From Strix aluco (taxonomy: Eukaryota; Chordata; Aves; Strigiformes; Strigidae): a stretch of DNA of 64,000 nucleotides. The position numbers and the translations under genes were made by a program. The stretch is taken from positions 1,240,001 to 1,304,000 of the forward strand of contig NC_133958.1 in the NCBI RefSeq assembly GCF_031877795.1, in the 5' to 3' direction. The notes under the pieces are model-generated. The model worked only from the letters and a program-made list of their open reading frames with translations, did no database searches and was not told the origin of the DNA. Of this stretch, positions 55,802-64,000 are shown piece by piece. Position 1 is the first letter of the stretch; every line of letters starts with the position of its first letter.

Positions 55802-58800
55802 CTGGGAAGAGAAGAAAAAACCAGCAGTGAGGCTCACTGCAGCTCCCCGAGGGGGGCCCAGGGCGCCTGCACAACCCTCCCGGCTTGCCACGAAGGGTCA
55901 CGGCACAGATCTGACCCTCTCAGCCCCCACCCCGTGCCAGGAACCACCGCAGCCAGGATTTGCAACACCCTCCACTAGCCACAGGGCAACGAATGGCCTG
56001 AGCGAGGGGCTGGGGAGTGCCACAGCCCGGCTTGGGGCACCCGAGCTCCCTCCAGGCCCAAAGCGGCTGCGCCAGCAGCGGGTGATCCTTGCCCAGCACC
56101 CACATCCTCTGCCCTGGGGGTGTGTTCTGCCCCTCCCCAGCCCCAGGCTCCTCAGGGAGGGGGTGACCCCCGCCCCGGGATGAGAAGCTGCACTCACAGT
56201 TTTGTAGAAGGCTTTGGACTGCGCCCCGAGCACCTCCGATTTGGAGACCAAGTCATCCAGCTTCTCCCCTCGCTCCAGCAGCGACTCCATGGTGTTGTGC
56301 TGCCAAAAAAAAAAACAGCGCTGACCCACCGTGCTGGCACCCTGGGCCCTCCCCGACCCCTCCCCAGCCCCGAGCAGAAGATGGACGTGCCACCGCGTCC
56401 CATGGCCACCCAGGGAGCAAGCCCAGCCCCGGTAAAGATGGGAAGGTCACAGTGACCGGGAAAAGAGCCCCCGGTGCAGGAGGCAGCACATGCAGGTCAT
56501 CTGGAGCAGAAGACAAACGAGGATGTGACACTACGCAGGGAAGGGACCGTGGCTTGAGGGAGGGAAGTGAAGGGGGTCAGTGCCCACAGGATCATCTGGG
56601 TTGGAAAAGCCCTTGAAGCTCCTCCAGCCCCACCATGAACCTCACCCTGACCGTTCCCAACTCCACCAGATCCCTCAGCGCTGGCTCAACCCGACTCTTC
56701 AACCCCTCCAGGGATGGGGACTCCCCCCCTGCCCTGGGCAGCCCATTCCAACGCCCAACAGCCCCTTCTGCAAAGAAATCCTTCCTAAGAGCCAGTCTGA
56801 CCCTGCCCTGGCGCAGCTTGAGGCCATTCCCTCTTGGCCTGCCGCTGGGTCCTTGGCTCAAGAGACTCCTCCCCCCTCTCTGCACCCTCCTTTCAGGGAG
56901 TTGCAGAGGGCCAGGAGGTCTCCCCTCAGCCTCCTCTTCTCCAGACTAAACCCCCCCAGTTCCCTCAGCCGCTCCCCATCAGACCTGTGCTCCAGACCCT
57001 GCACCAGCTCCGTTGCCCTTCTCTGGACACGCTCGAGTCATTCAAGGGCCTTTTTGGAGTGAGGGGCCCAAACTGAACCCAGTAGAACTGGGCCAGCCCA
57101 GAGGAAGGGGAAGGGGAAGCTCCCGCAGCACCAGGAAGGTCTGTGGGGAATGGAGAAGGTGGGACAGCCCCATCGCCTCGGGGCCACGCTGCAGCCCAGC
57201 CCCGAGCAGTTGTTGCAGCCCGAGCATCCCCCTCACCAGGATGATTTTGGTCTCGTCCAGCTCCGCCTGCACTCTGGTCATGGGGTCGGCATCACGGGGG
57301 TTCTGGGAGAGAAACAACAAGGTGTCAGCACCGTCGCCGCAGGGACATCAGCAGCCCCGCAGCACCGGTGGCCCGGCACACACCGGGGCGTCACCCGCAC
57401 TTCCACCCCCCATGCTGGGGGCCATGGGGAGCGTTTTCCGGCCTCCCCGCAGCACCCGGGGGGGCCATACCTGGTATTTACTGAGGTACCCGTCCAAGGC
57501 CGTGTAGCTGATTGTCTCTGGGGAGCCCGAAGGCCAGTCTATTTTGCTGACCTGCCTGGAGAATTCATCCAGCACCTGTGACACAAGGAAGCGGGCGGTT
57601 ACTGCCTGTGGGGCTGCGGCTGGCAGAAGGGATTTTCTCCTTAAAAAAAAAGATTTTTCTCCTCCTCCTTGTTCGCTTTTGAACAAACTGAGGGAAAAGA
57701 CAGAAACCAACTTCCTCGGTGAACAACCAAGAGTGGTGCCCACGCCAGGTAGGGCTGGCTGTCCCTGACTGTCCCCAAAGCCCTGCGCCCTGCCAGGGCG
57801 CTCAGACACACCACAAGTTTTTGGCAACGCCGGGAGCGCGGCCACACTCGGTTTTCCCACATAAACCCCACAGCAGACAGGGAGGACGGGGGGTGTCTGC
57901 CAGGCCAGCGCCTGGGCTGGCAGCAGAGCAGAGCTGGGACTAAGTCCTAAGCGCGCAAAGCCGAGCCACTGCACGGCTTGGAAGTCTTTGGACTGGCCGG
58001 ATCCTGCTCAGCTCAGCGCCAGTGTCCCCCAGCTAACGAGCAGGAGGGTCGTTTCCTCGTTGCAGCATGAGGTGTGGAGGAGCTCCCGGCCCACGCGCTC
58101 ACCTTGTCCAGCAAGGTGAAGCAAACCCGCTGCGGATACTCGTTATCTGCGATCACCACTCCAGCCAGCCCGTCGTTCCGCACGTACACGTGGCAGAGGT
58201 ACTCTGGGCGGAGAATTCACATCAGAGAGGCAGCGGGGAGGTCCAGAGCCTCCCCCAGCACCCAGCGCCTCCCACCTGGCCCCAGCAGCTCTTCCACAAC
58301 CCATGAATCACATGGGAAGGTTTTATCCAGCGACTGCGTTTCGCATGATTTCATCAGGAGGGCAGGAAGGGCTCGAGGGAGGATCAAAATCAGCCCCAAA
58401 TTCTACTTGAGCAGGTTACCGCAGCCTGGCCACGTGGCGCGGGACACGACGCTAACCTTCCAGGGCAGCAGGTACTGCCAGAGTTAAACAAAAACCCGAG
58501 GGGGAAGCGCTCAGCCTGATTTTAATAAATACCAACTTGTCACAAGCCTGGAGTGTCATTAAAGAGGCCGCAGCAGCCAACTCCAGACCGCGCCCTGTGC
58601 GTCTCGGGGTTCCAGAGGCACGTGGAGCTGGGCGGGGAGGCTGGTGACGAGGCCAGAAATCGGGGCGTGGAGCCCAGACTCACACAGCAGAGCTCGAGGG
58701 AGGGGGGAAGGAGGCTGAGCCAGCACAGCCGCCCCTCGGAGGGCCACAGCTGCCATGCGGGCCGGGGATGGGACAAATCAGGACAGCTGAGGGGTGGTGG

Positions 58801-61800
58801 CCGTACAGCCCGGCAGCTCCGAGCGTCCCGAGGGTGGCGAGGAGAGTTATAAAGCTCGAAGGAGAGTTATAAAGCCTGCTCTGCCCGTAACCTCTCTAAC
58901 AGGGCGGGCTGGGCTCTCGCCCGGCTCAGCCACCTCACGCCTCCAGTGCTCGCCCAGGCGCTGTTTCAAGGTCTTGTTTTTTATCATAAATGGACAAGGA
59001 ACGAAGCACGTGAGGCTGCACGTGCTGACCCCGGGTTATCCTCTCACCTTGCTCCTTGACGGAGGCTCTGCTGCCCAGCTCCGAGCGCTCCACGATCAGC
59101 TGGCTCGTGAAGGTCATGAATTCCTGCACGCTGCGAACACAAAGCGTCGGTGCTTGAGTCGGCGAGGGGACCCGAGAGCTGTGGGGTGCTGGTGTGGTGG
59201 CCCTGGGGGTGATGTGGTGGCCCTGGGGGTGATGAGCTGTCCCACAGGTCCTTGGCGTTTTGGGTGCACTGAAACCCTTCCCCACAACCCCCCCACCACG
59301 TTTGGGTCGTGGGGATGTGGCTGAGCTGTGGGATTTCCTCAGGGAAGAGGCTGGACCCTGCAGCCACCACTCAAACACCTCCAGCTTCGCCAGGCCCAGG
59401 GGAGCACCCACATCCCCCCGGCTGCGGCGAGGGACTCGTGTCCACGGGCTGAACTTGCCTTTCAGCAGAAAATAAAACACCGTTGAGCCACGCATCTGCC
59501 CAGCTCAGGCCCCTTCTCCCACCTGAGCTTTGATCCCATACTTGGGGCCCTGACCCGAATCCCACACAAGGCACCAGCAACCTGCAAACACACCTCAGCT
59601 ACCTACACTTTGAGTCAAGATTAATGAACATCCTTAAACCAGACTCGCTCTAAGTCTGGAAAACATTCCTGAGCCCAGACTCGAGTCCTGCCAAACAGGC
59701 TTCTTGCGTAAACCCTCCTCTTCACCCCACAGTAAAAGAAGCCAAAAATCACGAGCAAGTGCAAAACAAACGTGTTCCCAGTGTACACCAGGATTAATGA
59801 ACTTGAGGCGACAAATTCCCCACTTGAGCTGGAAAGTCCCAGGAGGGGAAACCTCAGAGCTCAGAATACAGTTTGCTCAAGCCCCCCTCAACACCAACAG
59901 CTCCCACTTAGGAGCTTCACGTGATGCGGCACCAACTAAACATCAACGGACATCAAAGACCGCGGTTTCCTCGCTGCCTTCCAGGGCTGGAAGCAACTCC
60001 AGAGCAGGGATGTGCCTCTCACACTTTACATATTCCTTAGGGGTTTTTTTGCATTTCTCCCAGCCCGGACACCACGCGATCGGATGCTGGCTCCACCGAG
60101 ACTCTGACCCGTCGGGTTTCCAGGCGCTGCAGAGAAAAGACCGGCCCAAAGATTTCTTAACATCCAGCTTCAGCAGAAACAGAGGATCAGCACGTTCCTC
60201 CTGCTCTGGGGATCTGCTGGCGGCCGCAGCCATCACAACTGCACAGTATTCCAGGAGGAATCAGCCACCAAAGACCTCACCCCCTCTGACCCTCCCAAAG
60301 CTACCAGTCACAGAGGGACCTGGGGGGGTTGGTTGCCAGTGGCTGAACATGAGCCAGCAGTGTGCCCAGGTGGCCAAGAAGGCCAATGGCATCCTGGCTT
60401 GTACCAGCCCTGGCGTGGCCAGCAGGGACAGGGAAGGGATCTGACCCCTGTGCTCGGCACTGGTGAGGCCGCCCCTCGATGAGTGGGTTCAGTTTTGGGC
60501 CCCTCACTCCAAAAAGGCCCTTGAATGACTCGAGTGTGTCCAGAGAAGGGCAATGGAGCTGGTGCAGGGTCTGGAGCACAGGTCTGATGGGGAGCGGCTG
60601 AGGGAACTGGGGGGGTTTAGTCTGGAGAAGAGGAGGCTGAGGGGAGACCTCCTGGCCCTCTGCAACTCCCTGAAAGGAGGGTGCAGAGAGGGGGGATGAG
60701 TCTCTTGAGCCAAGGAACCAGCGGCAGGCCAAGAGGGAATGGCCTCAAGCTGCGCCAGGGCAGGGTCAGACTGGCTCTTAGGAAGGATTTCTTTGCAGAA
60801 GGGGCTGTTGGGCGTTGGAATGGGCTGCCCAGGGCAGGGGGGGAGTCCCCATCCCTGGAGGGGTTGAAGAGTCGGGTTGAGCCAGCGCTGAGGGATCTGG
60901 TGGAGTTGGGATCTGTCAGTGCTGGGTTAACGGTTGGACTGGATGATCTTCAAGGTCCTTTCCAACCGAGATGATTCTGTGATTCTGTGAAATTATTCGG
61001 CAGAGGTTGGACAGCACACACCCCGCGCTGGCACAGCCAGCCCATCCCCATCCCCCTGCCCAACAGGTTTTCCCAGCTCCCAGGAACTACAACTGCATTT
61101 ATCCCAGATTTATGCCCAAACCCAACTCTTTGGTAACTCCGCAGCCTCAAAAAATGCACACGCAGCGTTTTTAACCCAAACTTAAGTGAACCGCACCTTA
61201 AACCACACCTAGGCACCAGCAGCCCCTCTGAGCACGACAGAAGAAACAGCTCAGCAAATGATTAACCACCAGAGAAAAAGCTGCGAGACTAATGAGCACA
61301 GACACCCCCTCACCCTCCACAAACAGCATCGCTGTTCCCAAAAAGCTTTTTTTAAGCAGAGAAACAGCCTGCTGCCTGGGAAGCGGCTCTTTCGGCCATA
61401 GACGATGGCAAAACCACACAGGGAATTTTCTCAGGAGCTGGAAAACCCAGAGCTGCAACTACGAAGCAATTTGGGCTTTTCAGAGATTACTTCACCCGCC
61501 ACAATCCATCTTCGAGCGCGTGCGTTGGCAGCACTGGCACAGCTCCTTTATCCCTCTCGCATATTTGGCTAAGAAAGTATTTTTGAAGACAATCTTACTT
61601 TAGCGTTTTCCCTTTATCACTGGAATTTTAGAACCAAACGTGCTCGAGGCTCCATAAAATCTTGGCAGGGATGGGGGATGGAAAATTCAAGTCCTATTGG
61701 TATTTCCTAAAGCTTTTATCATCTGGAGCTGGAGGCTGGGAAACGAGCTGTTTTGCAATAGGCACCTGCTTTATTTTACAGTTTTTAGAGGCTTTTGGGA

Positions 61801-62613
61801 GCTCCCCTCAGCTGCAAGCTGCTGAGAGAGCTCTGTGATCTCTCTGCGTGCACGGAGCTGCACACCCTGGAGCCAGGTTGGCGTTGAGGGCTGAACTAGC
61901 TCACCTGAGGCCGTTACAATAACCCGAGCAGAGGTTTGTGGGCTTGGAAAAGTTTAAGATTAGACCAAACACGTAAATAAAGAGATAGTGGAGGTGTCAG
62001 GCGAGCTCTGTCAGTCTGACACAAAGACAAGTCTCCTCCCACCCACCTCTCACACCCCAGGAGCCGCCGTGACTGGTGGTTCAGGCACTCGCTGGAGGGG
62101 GAGCAGCTGACCCGAGCACTCGGGGTGTTTCCCTGCACCCACATTTTATCGCTTGGCTACAGCGGATGATTTACCAAGTCAAACCTGACCTCCCGGGGCT
62201 GGCCCTGGCATCGGCTCTCAGGGGAAGCGAGGTTTTGCCCTGTTCCTGAGGCTGAAAGATCGCTCAAAGTGGATCTTGCAGCACTGAACCGCGCGTGCAG
62301 GGAGCGTCTCTGGGGGGTTCATCCCTTAGGAGAAGCCTGTTACTGCTGCCACCACATCCCTGGTGACACAGGAGCAGAAAACTCTCCAAAAGCTTCTGCT
62401 CCCTCTCCCCAAGGTCGTGCCCGAGCCACGTGTCAGCCCTGCAGCACACAGGGGAGATTTCCTTCCCCCCCCAGCCTCCCTCAGGGCATCTGGCACTCCA
62501 GGCACCCACCTGGATCTCTGGAAGAAGTTGAAGGTGGACACGTCATAAGCAGCTTTCAGTAAATGCACTTTGGGGTCACCTTTATAAAGGACACTTAGGC
62601 TGTAGAGCCTCAT
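55766..62613 (-). CDS. YKT6: YKT6, v-SNARE homolog (R-SNARE), complete coding sequence
   Basis: YKT6 is a lipid-anchored R-SNARE acting in ER-Golgi, endosome and autophagosome-lysosome fusion. Coding exons on the minus strand: 62613-62510, 59130-59048, 58203-58103, 57575-57471, 57302-57237, 56299-56198, 55801-55766. They sum to 597 nt, which is 198 codons plus the stop, the usual vertebrate length. Residues 1 to about 131 form the longin domain ([15 protein letters not shown]..., [26 protein letters not shown]). The SNARE helix follows, with the zero-layer Arg at about residue 163 in [13 protein letters not shown]. The C-terminus CCEIM is a CAAX-type box with the paired cysteines used for palmitoylation and prenylation. 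No frameshift is seen. The gene converges with CAMK2B, as in mammals. Confidence 0.97.
56198..56299 (-). CDS. YKT6: YKT6 coding exon 6: SNARE core
   Basis: 102 nt on the minus strand, phase 0, acceptor tttttttggcag, donor gtgagt. It encodes [20 protein letters not shown] then [14 protein letters not shown] with the zero-layer Arg. Confidence 0.97.
56300..57236 (-). other. YKT6: YKT6 intron between coding exons 5 and 6
   Basis: 937 bases, about half of which is CR1 fragment 5 (56585-57078). Confidence 0.88.
56585..57078 (-). mobile_element. CR1 LINE fragment 5 (subfamily B, reverse) in YKT6 intron
   Basis: Reverse-complement CR1 3' fragment between YKT6 exons 5 and 6. On the plus strand it starts with the complement of the CR1 3' end (atcatctgggttggaaaag) and stops at gggcccaaactgaaccc. 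Relative to YKT6, which is also minus, the element is in sense orientation. Confidence 0.9.
57237..57302 (-). CDS. YKT6: YKT6 coding exon 5
   Basis: 66 nt on the minus strand, phase 0, acceptor ctctcccag, donor gtgagg. It encodes [20 protein letters not shown] then IL, the start of the SNARE helix. Confidence 0.96.
57471..57575 (-). CDS. YKT6: YKT6 coding exon 4
   Basis: 105 nt on the minus strand, phase 0, acceptor ttgtgtcacag, donor gtatgg. It encodes [20 protein letters not shown] then [15 protein letters not shown], the end of the longin domain. Confidence 0.96.
57576..58102 (-). other. YKT6: YKT6 intron between coding exons 3 and 4
   Basis: 527 bases with a short poly(A) run at 57641-57650. 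No other element was recognised. Confidence 0.85.
58103..58203 (-). CDS. YKT6: YKT6 coding exon 3
   Basis: 101 nt on the minus strand, acceptor ctccgcccag, donor gtgagc. It encodes [20 protein letters not shown] then [14 protein letters not shown], the central longin strands. Confidence 0.95.
58204..59047 (-). other. YKT6: YKT6 intron between coding exons 2 and 3
   Basis: 844 bases of single-copy-looking sequence. Nothing specific was recognised. Confidence 0.85.
59048..59130 (-). CDS. YKT6: YKT6 coding exon 2
   Basis: 83 nt on the minus strand, acceptor tgttcgcag, donor gtgaga. It encodes (S)[20 protein letters not shown] then RASVKEQ of the longin domain. Confidence 0.96.
59131..62509 (-). 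other. YKT6: YKT6 intron after the ATG exon
   Basis: 3.4 kb containing CR1 fragment 6 (60303-60990). The rest, including 59140-60300 and 61000-62500, is unremarkable, less GC-rich sequence with no exon or RNA gene recognised. Confidence 0.85.
60303..60990 (+). mobile_element. CR1 LINE fragment 6 (subfamily B body, different 3' tail) in YKT6 intron
   Basis: CR1 fragment in the long YKT6 intron, antisense to YKT6. The body is nearly identical to fragments 2, 3 and 5, but from about 60912 the tail switches to a different CR1 3' end (ttggactggatgatcttcaa ... tgattctgtgattctgtga). Confidence 0.9.
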
Positions 62614-62627
62614 CGTGGCGTCTTCTG
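62510..62627 (-). CDS. YKT6: YKT6 ATG exon
   Basis: The start codon is at 62613-62611 (complement). The first 34 residues [20 protein letters not shown] to FFQRS precede the donor gtgggt at 62509. An acceptor-like tctgcccaacag ends at 62628, so the ATG probably sits in exon 2 behind a non-coding first exon. Confidence 0.9.
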
Positions 62628-62969
62628 CTGTTGGGCAGAGGAAGGAGAAGCAGGAGGTGAGGCGGGGGCCAGGTTGCCACCAGGCTCAGAGTCCAGGCGG
62701 CCGGTGGCCCCCCCTGCACGGCTGAGCCCCCCCAGGACCCCTCCTCCCACCCCTGCCTCACCCAAACCCTTCCTCCATCCTTTAAGACCAGCCCCAGGCA
62801 CCCTGCGCTCACCCACCTGCCCGACACCCCCAGAGCCCGCCCTGACCCCCCGCCCCTTTTCTCCCCCGGCCCAGCCAGCCCGACCCCCTCAGTCAGGACG
62901 GCCCCAGCAATGAGCCCCCACCCTGGCCTCAACTAGCCCAGACCCCCCCAGTATAACCCAAGCCCCAGT

Positions 62970-63235
62970 ACAACCCAGCTAACCCAGCCCTCGCCCCCAA
63001 TACAACCCAGTCCCCTCCAGTACAACCCAGCTAACCCAGCCCTCGCCCCCAGTACAACCCAGTCCCCTCCAGTACAACCCAGCTAACCCAGCCCTCGCCC
63101 CCAGTACAACCCAGTCCCCTCCAGTACAACCCAGCTAACCCAGCCCTCGCCCCCAATACAACCCAGTCCCCTCCAGTACAACCCAGCTAACCCAGCCCTC
63201 GCCCCCAATACAACCCAGTCCCCTCCAGTACAACC
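62970..63235 (-). repeat. 52-bp tandem repeat near YKT6 5' end
   Basis: Units starting agtacaacccagctaaccca at 63019, 63071, 63123 and 63175, with a partial at 63227, exactly 52 bases apart, containing ccctcgccccc. Diverged relatives (cagtataacccag) extend the region on both sides to about 63375. Confidence 0.95.
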
Positions 63236-63479
63236 CAGCCCCCTCCCCTCCAGCATAACCCAGTCCCTCAGCCCCAGTATAACTCAGTTAACCCAGCCTC
63301 CACCCCAGTATAACCCAGTTAACCCATCCCGCCCCCCCAGCTGGCCCAGCCCCGACCCCCGCGCCAGTATAGCCCAGTCCCCACCCGGTAAAACCCAGCT
63401 CAGCGTCCCAATCTTCGCCCCCCCGTGGCTAGAGCAGCCCCTCCCGGTCCAACCCCCCTGCCCGGCCCGACCCGCGGTA

Positions 63480-63740
63480 CCGGTGGCTCCGGACCCGGCT
63501 GTGAGGAGGCGGCGGCCGACGGGGGAATGAGCCCGACCCGGAAGCAGAACCGCGGCGACCGGAAGTGACACCGGCCCGGGGCACTGCCACGGGGCCTTGG
63601 CGGCACTGCGCATGCGCCTGGTAAGCCCCGCCCCCCTCGGCCTCTTGATCAATAAGCGCGTGTTTCTCGCTCTCGCCCCGCCTCCGAGCTGGACGGCCAA
63701 TCAGCGCCGTCCTGGTGTGATGGGGCGGGGCTTCTCCCGC
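63480..63740 (-). promoter_or_regulatory. YKT6: YKT6 CpG-rich promoter and probable non-coding first exon
   Basis: CpG-dense region upstream of the ATG exon. Motifs are CCGGAAGC at 63538-63545 and CCGGAAGT at 63559-63566 (ETS), GCGCATGCGC at 63608-63617 (NRF1 palindrome), a GC box GCCCCGCCCCCC at 63625-63636, GGCCAATCAG at about 63696-63705 (NF-Y) and GGGGCGGGGC at 63722-63731. A possible first-exon donor CCACCG|GTACCG lies at 63481/63480 on the minus strand. A TATA box was not seen. The TSS is unknown. Confidence 0.65.
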
Positions 63741-64000
63741 AGGACCTCCGGCGGGGGGCGCTCTATCCCGGCGTCCTTTGCGCGGGGCCGACGGGGATGG
63801 GGCCGTCTGTGGGGGGTCCCGTGGGCCCCGTCAGGGGGGGTGGCCTCTCCCTGGGGGGACCCTCAGTGGGGTGGCTTCCCCCCATGGCGTGGGGACCCTC
63901 CACGAGGCGGAGGTCCCTCTGGGGGACTGGCATCTCCCGCAGCCCGGGGCGGGCCCCTCTGTGGGGCTGGCCTGTCCCCGTGGCTTCGGGGACCCGCCTG
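63741..64000. other. Window end, unassigned
   Basis: G-rich sequence beyond the YKT6 promoter. A plus-strand ATG frame from 63796 is open to the window end, but it is low-complexity (gggg-rich, repeating) and matches no family I know. By synteny a divergent gene could begin here, but nothing supports one. Confidence 0.5.

Noticed and set aside
63796-64000. ATG-initiated plus-strand frame open to the window end
   Set aside because: G-rich repetitive composition, no recognisable protein family and no splice donor seen; insufficient to call a gene.

Overview
This is vertebrate, almost certainly avian, nuclear DNA. It is intron-rich, extremely GC-rich and loaded with minisatellites, and it carries six 5'-truncated copies of the CR1 LINE typical of birds and reptiles. 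Base composition and tandem-repeat density suggest a microchromosome. The exons are highly conserved and identify three genes in the same relative order and orientation as human 7p13: NUDCD3 (+), CAMK2B (+), YKT6 (-). The species cannot be named from sequence alone. Layout: bases 1-12432 are intron of NUDCD3 with no recognisable exon. The last four NUDCD3 coding exons (12433-12565, 17203-17346, 25149-25337, 25873-25983) encode the CS/p23-like chaperone domain and C-terminus, followed by a 3' UTR with a poly(A) signal at 26936. CAMK2B starts within about 1.5 kb. Its first coding exon is not visible and most likely lies in the 200-N assembly gap (28405-28604). Coding exons 2-20 run from 29873 to a stop at 51994-51996. 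A final non-coding exon begins at 52926 and ends near a poly(A) signal at 54696. YKT6 is on the minus strand, tail to tail with CAMK2B. Its six coding exons after the first, plus the ATG exon, run from 62613 down to the stop at 55766 and give a 198-residue R-SNARE. A CpG-rich promoter with NRF1, ETS, CCAAT and GC-box motifs lies at about 63480-63740. CAMK2B introns are swollen by minisatellites: (GT)n/(CA)n arrays in intron 2, a pyrimidine array in intron 5, an 11-bp array in intron 8, a 32-bp array in intron 11, a 42-bp array in intron 15 and a 3.5 kb decamer array in intron 17. These arrays generate very long stop-free frames that are not genes. The most interesting observation is a 73-nt unit at 37363-37435 in CAMK2B intron 5, bounded by a good acceptor and donor. 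It has exactly the length and phase of exon 6 and encodes a peptide that aligns without gaps to the exon 6 peptide (8 of 25 identical), but it replaces the catalytic HRD-L-K motif with QRE-P-Q. It looks like an undescribed mutually exclusive exon that would make a catalytically dead CaMKII-beta. It is preceded by about 1.4 kb of pyrimidine-rich sequence without a single AG dinucleotide, as expected of a regulated exon with a distant branch point. All protein functions are inferred from family knowledge; exon structure was read by eye from reading frame, splice dinucleotides and conserved protein sequence.
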